Positions 15,773 through 24,046 of a stretch of 38,094 nucleotides of DNA are shown piece by piece. This DNA comes from Elusimicrobiota bacterium (GTDB lineage: Bacteria > Elusimicrobiota > Elusimicrobia > UBA1565 > JACRDR01). Made by a program: the position numbers and the translations under genes. Under the pieces are notes generated by a model that ran no database searches, was not told the origin of the DNA, and was given only the letters and a program-made list of their open reading frames with translations. Location: contig JAPLKK010000030.1 of assembly GCA_026388115.1 (NCBI GenBank), positions 73,160-111,253 on the forward strand, written 5' to 3'. Position 1 is the stretch's first letter; each line of letters opens with the position of its first letter.

Positions 15773-16572
15773 GTTCGCGCCCCCTTCCTCTTCGCTCGCG
15801 CCGACGGCTTCGGCGGCTTCCCGTCCGCGCGGGCGAGGATCCGGATCGCCTCGATGGCGGTCCGGATCGCGTCGTCGATCCCCACCTTGGCGACGACCGG
15901 ATGGTCGTCGTAGGTGGTGCCGATGATGGCGAGGACCTCGCCGGCCCGGACGCGCCGGATGGAGGAGACCACGAAGAGCGCCGCGGCCTCCATGGCGGTG
16001 GAGATCACGTTGGAGCCGTACCAGGCCTTCCACTTCGACCGGTTCTCGTCCTCCAGCGGCAGCGGGGTCTTTCCCTCGATGAAGAAGGCGTCCTTGCAGT
16101 GGGAGATGCCCACGTGGTGCTTGTAGCCCAGCTTGCGGGCCGCGTCGCGCAGGGCGCAGGTGACGTCGAGGTCCGCGACCGCCGGGTAGCTCAGCGGCAC
16201 GTACTGGCGGGTGGTGCCCTCCTCCCGCACGGCCCCGGTGGTGATGGCCAGGTCTCCGAGCCCGACCTCCCGCTGAAGCGATCCGGCCGTCCCGACGCGG
16301 ATGAAGGTGTCGGCGCCGACCTTGATGAGCTCCTCGATGGCGATCGCCGTCGAGGGGCAGCCGATGCCGGTCGAGGTGCACGAGACCTTGATCCCGTCGA
16401 CCGTGCCGGTGAAGGTGCGGAACTCGCGGTTGAAGGCGATCTCTCGCGCGTCGTCGAAGTACGCCGCGATCTTCGGGACGCGCCCCGGGTCGCCGGGGAG
16501 CAGGACGTAGCGCCCGACGTCGCCCTTCTTCAGGTGGATGTGATACTGCACGTTCGGATCGAGGTCTGCCAT
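15769..16572 (-). CDS. udp: Uridine phosphorylase family nucleoside phosphorylase
   Basis: 267 residues. The family marks are GDPGRV (phosphate), FNREFRT, STGIGCPSTAIAIEEL, RVGTAGS and TAMEAAAL (ribose-binding Glu in MEA). Spacing follows E. coli Udp rather than the PNP trimer family. The reaction is nucleoside plus phosphate to base plus ribose 1-phosphate, in the cytoplasm. The ribose- and phosphate-site motifs are intact. The base-site region (HCKDAFFIEGK) differs from Udp, so uridine itself is likely but unproven. A GGAG lies nine bases before the ATG. The basic C-terminal tail ends by overlapping the hydroxylase start. It is the second gene of a seven-gene run. Confidence 0.85.
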   Translation of the reverse strand: MADLDPNVQYHIHLKKGDVGRYVLLPGDPGRVPKIAAYFDDAREIAFNREFRTFTGTVDGIKVSCTSTGIGCPSTAIAIEELIKVGADTFIRVGTAGSLQREVGLGDLAITTGAVREEGTTRQYVPLSYPAVADLDVTCALRDAARKLGYKHHVGISHCKDAFFIEGKTPLPLEDENRSKWKAWYGSNVISTAMEAAALFVVSSIRRVRAGEVLAIIGTTYDDHPVVAKVGIDDAIRTAIEAIRILARADGKPPKPSARAKRKGART

Positions 16573-16599
16573 GGCGCGGCTCCGATGTATTCAGTCGCC

Positions 16600-17010
16600 C
16601 TAAATTCGTGCGGGCAGGAGGTTCCCCAGCGTGTAGACCCTGCGCGCTCCGCGACGGCCGACCACCGAGATCGGCATCGCGGGAGAGCCGAACTCGGAGA
16701 GCGCTTGCAGGCACTCGCCGCGGGGCGGCGCCGGCCTGCCCGCGACGACGACGAGGGCGGCGACGATCTGCCGCTCGCCGGCGGCGACCGCCTGGGCGAC
16801 AGCCCCGCACGTGGCGGCTATCGTCAGCCCCAGAGAGTGGTTCTCGACCCTGCAGCCGGCATACGCGCGCCCGGAGTCCGCCAACACCGCCGCGCCCGAA
16901 GGCCGTCGAGAGTACGGGACGTAGGAGCGCGGGAAAACCGCACGCGCCTTCCGCGTGAGGCTTGGCCACCCGATCGCCGCCTTTCCGGCGACAGCCGCCC
17001 TCCGCTTCAT
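16600..17010 (-). CDS. Cytidine deaminase-like protein lacking catalytic residues
   Basis: 136 residues. Most of the fold of small cytidine deaminases is readable: YVPYSRRPSGAAVL, AGCRVENHSLGLTI, ALSEFGSPAMPISV and the tail LGNLLPARI. The zinc and proton-shuttle motif, TICAERTA in active enzymes, is TIAATCGA here, so the Cys ligand and the catalytic Glu are gone. The second motif PCGACRQ is PRGECLQ, so one of the two remaining Cys ligands is Arg. It should not deaminate by the known mechanism; a binding or regulatory role, or decay, are the options. I prefer ATG 17010 over ATG 17022 because a promoter -10 (17018-17023) overlaps the latter. It ends 27 bases before udp and is probably the first gene of the run. 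Confidence 0.75.
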   Translation of the reverse strand: MKRRAAVAGKAAIGWPSLTRKARAVFPRSYVPYSRRPSGAAVLADSGRAYAGCRVENHSLGLTIAATCGAVAQAVAAGERQIVAALVVVAGRPAPPRGECLQALSEFGSPAMPISVVGRRGARRVYTLGNLLPARI

Positions 17011-17017
17011 CGAGGGA

Positions 17018-17047
17018 ACCATAGCAGTTTCACCGACGGCCGCTCAA
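17018..17047 (-). promoter_or_regulatory. Sigma-70-like promoter of the nucleoside/base gene run
   Basis: Reading the minus strand, TTGAGC (17047-17042), an 18-base spacer, then TGC directly followed by TATGGT (17023-17018) as an extended -10. The ATG at 17010 follows seven bases after the -10, so the transcript would begin at or very near the start codon. Confidence 0.55.
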
Positions 17048-17109
17048 TAGAAAGCGCGCCGCAGGCGAGCCGGGCATGGCGGTTCATCCTTCCTTATAGC
17101 AACAGCTGC

Positions 17110-17133
17110 GCGGCGCTCCGTGGAAGGCGCCGC
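17110..17133 (-). terminator. GC hairpin downstream of the exported-protein gene
   Basis: GCGGCGC (17110-17116) pairs with GCGCCGC (17127-17133) across a 10-base loop, 29 bases past the stop at 17162. There is no U-run, so it is at best a weak or factor-dependent terminator. The rest of 17023-17161 shows nothing beyond the promoter above and a small CCGCGG inverted repeat. Confidence 0.35.
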
Positions 17134-17161
17134 GGGTGGACCGCGGGGGTCCGACTGCAGG

Positions 17162-17797
17162 CTAGCTTTCCGGCCAGCCGAGAGACTTGCAGGGCGCCTT
17201 CAGCAGATGATCGGCGGTCTTGGCATCCACCGCGTGGCACACGTCGCGCGACTCGATGAGCCAGATGAACTTGCCGCGCAGCCGCGGGCTGCGCGCCAGC
17301 CCCCGCCCCTTCTTGGGCACCAGGAGCAAGCACGCCCGCATGCCGTCGATCGGGGCCGGCGCGAGGCCGTGCTTCCTCGCCGACAGCAGAGCCTCGGCGG
17401 TGTCGATGGGCCGGCCAGGCAGGCAGCGCGGGGCCTCGCCGGACATCCCCTGCCCATACTGCCACTCGCCGGAGCATTGCGGCGCGGCGCCCGACGCGTA
17501 CGGCAGGCATATCTTGGCTTCGTAGCGCATCTTCGAAAGGGTCGGCGAGCGAAAGACGAAGTCGAAATCGTCCTCGGAGGGACGCTTGAAGTCGAGCGTC
17601 CTGAAGAGCAAGGCCTCGACCGACGCGACGCAGGCATCGGCGCTGAAGTTCATGTGGGCCCGCTGGAGGGCGGCCACCATCAGCCGCTGGGAGCCCGCGC
17701 CCGGAGGCTCGCCGTCGGGACGCTTGGCGGGAAAGTCGGCGGCGACCGCGGCAAGGGCCGCCAAGAAGACTAGACCCCGACATAAGGGATCACGCAT
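17162..17797 (-). CDS. Exported protein of unknown function
   Basis: 211 residues. A signal peptide (hydrophobic LVFLAALAAVAA, about residues 9-20) is followed by a soluble domain with seven or so Cys residues after the signal peptide, suggesting disulfides in the periplasm. I recognise no domain. The gene overlaps the DnaQ-like gene by eight bases and ends a four-gene block (Nudix, CpXC, exonuclease, this). The association with cytoplasmic nucleic-acid enzymes seems positional rather than functional. Confidence 0.65.
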   Translation of the reverse strand: MRDPLCRGLVFLAALAAVAADFPAKRPDGEPPGAGSQRLMVAALQRAHMNFSADACVASVEALLFRTLDFKRPSEDDFDFVFRSPTLSKMRYEAKICLPYASGAAPQCSGEWQYGQGMSGEAPRCLPGRPIDTAEALLSARKHGLAPAPIDGMRACLLLVPKKGRGLARSPRLRGKFIWLIESRDVCHAVDAKTADHLLKAPCKSLGWPES

Positions 17798-18308
17798 GGA
17801 GAGGCTCTTTGGCGCCGTCGCGCAAGGCGGCGAGCACGATCTTCGCGCACGCCTCGGCGTCGGACAGCGGCTCGTGGTGGTTCAGGCTCAGGCCCAGGTG
17901 GCCGCAGACGCTGGGCAAAGCGTTCGACGGAAGCTTCCACAACCGGCGCGACAAGCGCACGGTGCAGACCCAGCGGTGCTCGGGCGCCGGCAAGCCGGCG
18001 GCGAAGCAGCAGGCGGCGAGCACCTTGCGGTCGAACGGCGCGTTGTGCGCGGCGAGGAAATCGACGCCTTCGAGCATGGCGGACAGCGCGGGCCAGGCTT
18101 CGGCGAAGCGCGGCGAGCCGCTGACGTCCGTCCAGCGGATGCCGTGGATGTGCGTGAACACGAAATGCCGGCGCGGCGGCTGGAGCAGCGTCCGCTCCCG
18201 GCGGACGATCCTCCCCTCCTCGACGCGGACCAAGGCGACGGCGCAGGCGCTGTCGGCGCCGTAGTCGGCGGTCTCGAAGTCGATGGCGACGAAGGGGGGA
18301 TGGGTCAC
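17790..18308 (-). CDS. DnaQ-like DEDDh 3'-5' exonuclease
   Basis: 172 residues from GTG 18308, which overlaps the previous stop (GTGA). Exo I is AIDFET (D10, E12), Exo II is AAHNAPFDRKVL, and Exo III is H-x(4)-D in HHEPLSDAEAC. This is a stand-alone epsilon-type exonuclease fold, close to the size of the catalytic part of DNA polymerase III epsilon, with no polymerase-binding tail or GIY-YIG fusion. Family role: removal of 3' nucleotides from DNA or RNA. The substrate is unknown; it could act in repair or oligonucleotide turnover. Confidence 0.85.
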   Translation of the reverse strand: MTHPPFVAIDFETADYGADSACAVALVRVEEGRIVRRERTLLQPPRRHFVFTHIHGIRWTDVSGSPRFAEAWPALSAMLEGVDFLAAHNAPFDRKVLAACCFAAGLPAPEHRWVCTVRLSRRLWKLPSNALPSVCGHLGLSLNHHEPLSDAEACAKIVLAALRDGAKEPLHA

Positions 18309-18940
18309 GCGAGGGGCGGGTCCTCTCCCGCGCCTTCCAGATACTTGATCCAGCGCCGGTAGCCGTCGAGACGGTCGTTGGCGTCAAGAAGGCGCCGGAG
18401 GCCCGACAAGGCCCCCTGGCGCGCGAAGCCCTTGCCGGCGGCGAGGGGCAGCTTCCGGGGAAGGCCGTGCTCGCGCGCGAACGCGGGCCGGACCGCCCGC
18501 ATGGATAGGCCCAGCTCCTTCGCGTACCACTCGGCGACGTCGGATTCGTCCTTCAGGTCATCCTGGCGGTAAAGGAGCTCCTCCAGCCCGTCGGCGCCGA
18601 AGAAGACGACCGGCTTCTCATGGATCCCGAGGCGTTCCGCGACGGGCCGCATCCGCTCGAAATCCTCCTCCATCTTCTTGCGCCAGCGCTCCGCCTCGGC
18701 CTCGAAGGACGCCGGGAACACGAAGGCGAGCAGGTCCTCGGCCACGTCCGCGTAGACCCAGGAAACGTCGGGATAGAAGATCCGGGCGCAGTGCGGGCAC
18801 TCCATGACGTTGAGCTCGCCGGACTTGATCCGGTCGCGCAGGGTCTCGTCCAGGTCGCCGCGCACGAAGCTCCATATCTCATGCTGCTCGGTCTCGGAGC
18901 AGCCGGGACACTCCAACTCGACGAGGCCGGTGAACGACAT
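18305..18940 (-). CDS. CpXC-domain protein
   Basis: 211 residues. Two CpXC zinc-ribbon-like pairs are visible, ECPGC near the N-terminus and ECPHC about 40 residues later, as in the CpXC family. These are followed by a helical, charged region (SFEAEAERWRKKMEEDFERM) and a C-terminal helical segment. The family has no firm biochemical role; a metal-binding structural module is likely. ATG 18940 shares a base with the Nudix stop, so the two are coupled. Confidence 0.75.
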   Translation of the reverse strand: MSFTGLVELECPGCSETEQHEIWSFVRGDLDETLRDRIKSGELNVMECPHCARIFYPDVSWVYADVAEDLLAFVFPASFEAEAERWRKKMEEDFERMRPVAERLGIHEKPVVFFGADGLEELLYRQDDLKDESDVAEWYAKELGLSMRAVRPAFAREHGLPRKLPLAAGKGFARQGALSGLRRLLDANDRLDGYRRWIKYLEGAGEDPPLA

Positions 18941-19368
18941 CAGAGCCCCAAGAGCGCCGGCAAGCGGGCGGTGAACTCGCGGTCGGAAGGGAACATCTCG
19001 CCGGTGGGGATGCGGCCGGCTTCGGCCCAGAACAGAGAGAGCACATCGTCGCCGTTGCCGCCGTCGCGCAGGCGCCCGCCCAGCTTCTCGACCAGCCAGT
19101 AGATGCTGACGATCTGGATGGGCTTCTGGGTCGACAGGTGCAGGCCCTCGCTGGCGTAGAGGATCCTGGCGGGCCGGGCCTTGAGGCCGGTCTCCTCCTT
19201 GAACTCGCGGGCGAGGGCGGCGATGGGAGCTTCGCCCAACTCCACTCCGCCGCCGGGGAAATTGACGAACTCGCGGTCGTAGAAGCGGCTGCGCGTCATC
19301 AGCACGCGCGAGCCCTCTCGGAGCACGCCGTAGATGCGGCAGCTGAACGTCAGCGCTTGCTTCTCCAC
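18940..19368 (-). CDS. Nudix hydrolase
   Basis: About 142 residues. The complete Nudix box is GGGVELGEAPIAALAREFKE followed by ETGL, matching G-x5-E-x7-REUxEExGU. The family cleaves nucleoside diphosphate-linked compounds; the substrate cannot be told. An earlier TTG at 19377 is possible, but it overlaps a TGC-TACCCT extended -10 (minus strand 19385-19377). GTG 19368 lies eight bases after that hexamer, the same geometry as the other presumed leaderless genes here. It heads the block of four overlapping genes. Confidence 0.85.
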   Translation of the reverse strand: MEKQALTFSCRIYGVLREGSRVLMTRSRFYDREFVNFPGGGVELGEAPIAALAREFKEETGLKARPARILYASEGLHLSTQKPIQIVSIYWLVEKLGGRLRDGGNGDDVLSLFWAEAGRIPTGEMFPSDREFTARLPALLGL

Positions 19369-19474
19369 GACGGGCAAGGGTAGCAGGTTGCAACACCAGG
19401 CGGCAAGGGTGAGTTTGCTGCCGCTGCCGGGCCGGATGTGGGTCCGGCGAACCTTCTTACCGCCTCTCGACGAA

Positions 19475-21262
19475 CTACTCCCAGGAGCAGGAGCGGCCTT
19501 TGTTCTGCTCCTTTAGGTAGGACATGAGCGGGGAGAAGTAGTCCAGCATCGGTTTCGAGCTCAGGTCGGCGCCGGTCGTCTCGCGCATGAGCTGGCGCCA
19601 GTCGCGGGTGGCGCCGACGCTCAAGAGGCCCTTCAGGAAGTCGCCGACCTCCTTGTGGCCGCGGTAATCGCAGCTGCGCGGGTCCTGATGAAGAATAGTA
19701 CGGCAGATGTGGTCGTGCACCTGGTACTTGAACACCGTGCCGACGGCGTAGGTGTAATAGTAGGCGGGGTTGTCGTTGATGTGCGTCTTGGTGCAGGCGT
19801 CGCACAGGTCCTCGCCGCGGGTCTCGGGCGGGTCCACTCCCTGGAACTGACGGACGTATTGCCACCAGCGCGCGTTCCATTCCGACGGCGGCAGGTTGCC
19901 GGCGTAGAGGTCGCGCTCCCAATGAGACATGGTGCCGGCGGAGAACGGGAGGAAGGTGATGGTCTCTCCGAGAGCCTCGTTCAAGAGCCACCGGGTCTGG
20001 TCGATGGTCGCGGTCGAGGGCAGCACCCCGACGTCCCGCAGATAGGGCTGCTGGCTGGCGGCGATGGCGATCATGTCGCCGAAGCCCTCGTGAAAGGCGC
20101 GGTTGGCGCCGTCGCGCAGAAGGATCGGCACCTCGGGCCTGGCATAGGAAAGGAAGTAGTAGATATGGCCGAACTCGTGGTGCGCGGTCCCCCACCAGTA
20201 CGCGTTGGGCTCGATGCTCTGCAAGGACCGCACCTCGTGGTCGAGGTCGATGTGCCAGGCGGTGGCATGCGTGTTCTTCCTGCGCGCCTTCGGGTCCACC
20301 GGATACAGGTCGGAGTTCCGCCAGAAGTTCTCGGGCAGGGCGCCGAGGCCCAACGACACATAGAACGCCTCGGCCTGCTTGGCGATCCACTCGGGCGTGC
20401 GCGTCTTGAACAGCGGGTCGAGGTCCACGCCCTCGACCAAGCCCGGCCACTCCTGCGCCCAGCGGTTGCCGAGCCAATGCGCGGGGATGCGCTTGGGGAC
20501 GGGCTCGCCGTAGCGCTTGGCCAGCTCGTACTTGGTCCAGCAGTGGAGCTGCCGGTAGAGCGGCTGGATGTCTTTGAGCGTGTCCTCGAGCATCTTCATC
20601 ATCTCGGGCGTGGACATCTCGTACCAAGCGACCTGCAGGTCGAAATAGGACGGGTACTCGAAGGCGCGCGCCACCTGGTTGCGAAGATCCCGGAGCTCGA
20701 TCAGGCCGGGCTTGAGCGCCGGCCCCGATTCCTTCGCCGCGTTCCAATACTTCAGCCGCACCGCCAGGTCGCGGCTGGAGACGAGCACGTCGTCGATCTC
20801 GTTCGGCGTGGTCGGCCGCACGCACTTGCCGCCCTGACGCTCCAGGCAGAAGGGAAAAGAATCCATCGTGCTCGATTGGCGGCTCTCCGCCTCGACGCGC
20901 TCGGCCGATGCCTCGGGCAGGGTGCCCGGGTTCTCGGCCGCGTACAGCCATACGCGCTCGAGCTGCTTGCGCGTGAGCGGGGACAGCTCGGAGTCGTGGG
21001 CGCGCAGCCGGCGCGCCGTCTCGATCACGTAGCCGTCGCCCGTCAGCGCCGCGAGCGCCTTGTTGCCGGCGACGCGGCCCTCGTCGTGGGCGGGCGAGAC
21101 GTCGGTCGAAGCGAGCCAGGCCTGCTTCTGAGCCACCGTATAGACCGCCTGGTAGAGCTTCTCGTAGGTGGCGAGGAAGGCCTTGGCCTCGCGCTCGGCG
21201 GGAGTGTCGGCGGCCCGGGCGAGGCCGAACGACAGGACGATCAGCAGCGCGTGATGGAGCAT
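19475..21262 (-). CDS. Exported M2-family metallopeptidase (peptidyl-dipeptidase A/ACE-like)
   Basis: 595 residues. A signal peptide (MLHHALLIVLSFGLARA) precedes a long all-helical peptidase. The active site is H362-E363-F-G-H366 in AHHEFGHIYYF, with the third zinc ligand E392 in HEGFGD, 26 residues downstream. Length and the flanking pattern match bacterial M2 enzymes, which release C-terminal dipeptides in the periplasm. ACE-type residues around the chloride site cannot be judged by eye. The C-terminus carries extra Cys residues (RSCSWE). The start codon follows TAGATT by six bases with no Shine-Dalgarno. The next gene upstream on this strand is another exported zinc protease, 40 bases away. 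Confidence 0.88.
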   Translation of the reverse strand: MLHHALLIVLSFGLARAADTPAEREAKAFLATYEKLYQAVYTVAQKQAWLASTDVSPAHDEGRVAGNKALAALTGDGYVIETARRLRAHDSELSPLTRKQLERVWLYAAENPGTLPEASAERVEAESRQSSTMDSFPFCLERQGGKCVRPTTPNEIDDVLVSSRDLAVRLKYWNAAKESGPALKPGLIELRDLRNQVARAFEYPSYFDLQVAWYEMSTPEMMKMLEDTLKDIQPLYRQLHCWTKYELAKRYGEPVPKRIPAHWLGNRWAQEWPGLVEGVDLDPLFKTRTPEWIAKQAEAFYVSLGLGALPENFWRNSDLYPVDPKARRKNTHATAWHIDLDHEVRSLQSIEPNAYWWGTAHHEFGHIYYFLSYARPEVPILLRDGANRAFHEGFGDMIAIAASQQPYLRDVGVLPSTATIDQTRWLLNEALGETITFLPFSAGTMSHWERDLYAGNLPPSEWNARWWQYVRQFQGVDPPETRGEDLCDACTKTHINDNPAYYYTYAVGTVFKYQVHDHICRTILHQDPRSCDYRGHKEVGDFLKGLLSVGATRDWRQLMRETTGADLSSKPMLDYFSPLMSYLKEQNKGRSCSWE

Positions 21263-21268
21263 GCGCCG

Positions 21269-21274
21269 AATCTA
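21269..21274 (-). promoter_or_regulatory. -10-like hexamer of the M2 peptidase gene (leaderless geometry)
   Basis: TAGATT on the minus strand lies six bases before ATG 21262. No Shine-Dalgarno is present between them. Confidence 0.45.
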
Positions 21275-21302
21275 GCAGATTCGGCCGGAAACCGTCTAAC
21301 GG

Positions 21303-23876
21303 TTACGAATCGCTTCCGTCGTCGACGGCCTTCTGGATGGTCTTCTGCACGTCCTTAAGATGCAGGCGCGTGTCGCGGTCGAGCGTCTTGCTCTTGAGCG
21401 CGCGATCGATGCGGCCGGAAAGCGAGGTCAGCTCGCCGCGGACGGCGGCGCGGGCGTCGCCGGGGACGCTCTCATCGCTCAAGAGCCGGACGACGATCTC
21501 CGCGTCCTTGCGCTGCAGTTCGCGCCGCGGGGCGGTGATGGAGGATGGCGCGGCCCCCTGGATCTCCTTCCAAACGGCCGACTGGACGGAGCTCAAGAGG
21601 TCGCGAGCGCCGAAAGAGTCCTTGGGATCGCTCACCATCGAGGAGCGCTGCGCCAGGCGGTTCAAGGTCGAGGCGGAGAGGATCTCGCCGAGCACCCCCT
21701 CCTGCATCCCGCTCGTCATCGCGTCCACCGGAAGCGGCCCCGACGGCCGCCCCTCGGCGGTGCGGTCTCGGCCCATGCGCCGGACCAACTCCGGCGAGGG
21801 CGAGATCGGCTTGCCGCTGAACACCGCCTCATTAAGGAAAGCGAGCGCCCGGCGTTGCTCCGCCGCGCTCACCGGCGCGAAGGCGTCGCCGGTCGGCTGG
21901 CGGCTGGTGCGCACGCCGCCGATCACCGGGATGACGGCGTCCACGCCGCCGACATAAGCCGAGAAACCCGTGAGGAAGCGGCCGCGGAGCTCGTCGCCGG
22001 TGTTCTGGGTGTCGCCTTCCAGCGTCTGCCACAAGCCCTTGGCCAGCGCCGTGCGGTTCTTGGCGTAGGCGATGGGGTCTTTGCCGAGGTCGAAGCGCTG
22101 GCTGTCGGGATCGGAGCCGCCGGCGTCCTCATCGGTCGCATAGGCCAGGCTCGGGTCCTTGATGGAACGCGCCGCGATCCCGGACAGCGTCGAGGCCTTG
22201 GCGGCGGAGTCCGCCGGCACCGGCTTATAGCCGTACTCGATGGCCCACTGGTCGTAGGGGCCGATCTTCGTCTGGAAATACCGGCCCTGCGCCTTGCCGC
22301 TCGCGGCGATGTTGGCCGGCACGTAGTCCATCAAGGAGCCGGTGACCAGGCCGTCTTTGCCCAGGTCGCCCTCGCCGAGCATCGTGCTCCCCTTGAAGTT
22401 GTGGCGCAAGCCGAGCGTGTGACCCACCTCGTGGGCGATCACGTGCGCCAGGTACTCCTGCTTGAAGCGCTCGCGCTCCTCGGGGCTGAGGTCGCCGCGC
22501 CCCTGCAGCAGCGCCAGGGCCGACCGCGCCTCGATGGCCGACCGCTCCATATACGACTCGTCGTTATGGCCGCCCTTCGGCGCGGCCGTCTTCACCGGGA
22601 CGAGCTGGGACTCGTCCGCGAAAAAGCGCGCCATCTCGTCCGAGACCGATATGCTCGCGTTGTAGATCTCGCCGGTAAGAGGATTCGCCCGGCTGGGACC
22701 GATGGCGAAGCCGGCGTTATTGCCCATGAACCAGCGGACCATGTTGTAGGCCGCGCTGGAGGGGTCGAAGGTCGCCCGCTCCTTGGCGGACATGTCCTTG
22801 TCCACCTCCTTGACCACGATCGCGTTGCGGAACCCCGCCGCCTCGAACGCCGCGTTCCAGGCGAGGATGCCCGCCTTGATGGCCGGGCGGTACTGGTCCG
22901 GCACGGTCTCGTCGATCCAATAGGTGATCGGCTTCTTGGGCTCGGAGACCGGCGCATCCGGCTCCTTCTTCTCGAGGCGCCAGCGGTTGGCGAGGCGCAC
23001 GTACGGGTCGAGGCGGTCCTTGAGGTCCGAGCGGCTGTAATCGCGGTACTCGGTCTGGAAATATCCCACGCGCGGGTCGGCCGTCCGCGTCTCGAAGCCG
23101 TCGGCCGGCAGCTCGGAGACGCTGTAGGCGACCCGGATCGCGATCCGCCGCGAGTCGGGCAGCTCCGAGCCCTTCTGCTGGGAGCGCGCGAACATCAGCT
23201 GGGCGCGGGCATCGAGGTTCGAGGCCAGCGAGCGCACCGATTCGACGGTGCTTTCAGGCGGCACCTGGCGCAGGTCCTCGGAACCGGGATACGCCTGCTT
23301 CAGCTTGCCCGCGATGTCCAGCATATCCTCGAGGAAGAGCTCATCGGCCGGCACCGCGAACGGGCCGTCGCCCGCCGAGCCGCTCGAGATGACCGGCAAC
23401 GTCGCGATGACGGAGGGCGGGAAGGACTGCGCGACCGCCTTCTCCTCCGGCGTGCCCGCCTGGGCGCGATGAGAGGTGTCTTTGCGCAGGACCTGGATCT
23501 TGCCGCCGGCCCAATGGAAGGTGAAAAGGAAGGAGTCCTCCTGCATCGCCGAATAGACGCCGCGCTCGCCCGTTCCCTGCTCGACCGAGGCGTTCATCAG
23601 GTAGCTGCGCTCGAGCTGGTTCTGCTTGAGGATGAGGGCGAACTTGCCGTCGTGCTCCTCGACCGCGAAGAGGTGTCCGGCGTCGGCGCGCGGGTCGAGG
23701 CCGCTCTTGAGCCCCGTCATCGTCTCCGACAGGCCCGGGAACGCGTCGGCGGCCTTGGGACCATCGCATGCCGTTTGCGGCGCGGGCTTGGAGACCTGCG
23801 CCGGCGCTCCGACCGCAAGCATCGCTGAAAGCAGGAATGCGCTGATCATGGCGTTAACCCGTCTTCTTCCCTTCAT
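21303..23876 (-). CDS. Large exported zinc-dependent metalloprotease (HEVGHTLGLRHNF type)
   Basis: 857 residues. The signal peptide has a basic start and a hydrophobic core (MISAFLLSAMLAVGAPAQ). The middle holds AHEVGHTLGLRHNFKGS at about residue 480, an extended metzincin-like HExxHxxGxxH site. The N-terminal and C-terminal extensions correspond to the DUF5117/DUF5118-like and DUF4953-like regions of this large, poorly studied bacterial family. Family role: secreted or periplasmic proteolysis of unknown target. An internal ATG at residue 10 is a possible start, but the upstream ATG gives the expected positively charged signal-peptide head. It is divergent from mepA. Confidence 0.82.
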   Translation of the reverse strand: MKGRRRVNAMISAFLLSAMLAVGAPAQVSKPAPQTACDGPKAADAFPGLSETMTGLKSGLDPRADAGHLFAVEEHDGKFALILKQNQLERSYLMNASVEQGTGERGVYSAMQEDSFLFTFHWAGGKIQVLRKDTSHRAQAGTPEEKAVAQSFPPSVIATLPVISSGSAGDGPFAVPADELFLEDMLDIAGKLKQAYPGSEDLRQVPPESTVESVRSLASNLDARAQLMFARSQQKGSELPDSRRIAIRVAYSVSELPADGFETRTADPRVGYFQTEYRDYSRSDLKDRLDPYVRLANRWRLEKKEPDAPVSEPKKPITYWIDETVPDQYRPAIKAGILAWNAAFEAAGFRNAIVVKEVDKDMSAKERATFDPSSAAYNMVRWFMGNNAGFAIGPSRANPLTGEIYNASISVSDEMARFFADESQLVPVKTAAPKGGHNDESYMERSAIEARSALALLQGRGDLSPEERERFKQEYLAHVIAHEVGHTLGLRHNFKGSTMLGEGDLGKDGLVTGSLMDYVPANIAASGKAQGRYFQTKIGPYDQWAIEYGYKPVPADSAAKASTLSGIAARSIKDPSLAYATDEDAGGSDPDSQRFDLGKDPIAYAKNRTALAKGLWQTLEGDTQNTGDELRGRFLTGFSAYVGGVDAVIPVIGGVRTSRQPTGDAFAPVSAAEQRRALAFLNEAVFSGKPISPSPELVRRMGRDRTAEGRPSGPLPVDAMTSGMQEGVLGEILSASTLNRLAQRSSMVSDPKDSFGARDLLSSVQSAVWKEIQGAAPSSITAPRRELQRKDAEIVVRLLSDESVPGDARAAVRGELTSLSGRIDRALKSKTLDRDTRLHLKDVQKTIQKAVDDGSDS

Positions 23877-23969
23877 GCGGATAGGATGTGCCGGCGCCCC
23901 GTCATCTACATGGGGCTAAGGACCGGCGGGCCGGGGGACTTAAGGACCTAGTGCGGCGGACATGCGGGA

Positions 23970-23999
23970 GTCCGGATCGCGTCTCCCGGCCATCCGGAC
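23970..23999. promoter_or_regulatory. Inverted repeat in the protease/mepA divergent region
   Basis: GTCCGGAT (23970-23977) and ATCCGGAC (23992-23999) form a perfect 8-bp inverted repeat with a 14-base spacer, 34 bases before the mepA -10 and within the 170-base divergent gap. It could be an operator for a dimeric regulator; no regulator gene lies beside it. Confidence 0.4.
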
Positions 24000-24032
24000 A
24001 TCTTTGTAATGGCCGCGCAACAAGTCCTTTAG

Positions 24033-24038
24033 TATAAT
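24033..24038 (+). promoter_or_regulatory. -10 hexamer of mepA (leaderless geometry)
   Basis: A consensus TATAAT ends eight bases before ATG 24047, so transcription should begin at about the start codon. No good -35 is seen at 16-18 bases. Confidence 0.6.
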
Positions 24039-24046
24039 CCCGGACC

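Noticed and set aside
13568-15913. Plus-strand open frame of about 780 codons opposite the Mo hydroxylase, and one of 822 codons at 21360-23828
   Set aside because: Shadow frames of well-supported minus-strand enzymes; composition is Arg/Asp/Leu-biased with no motif.
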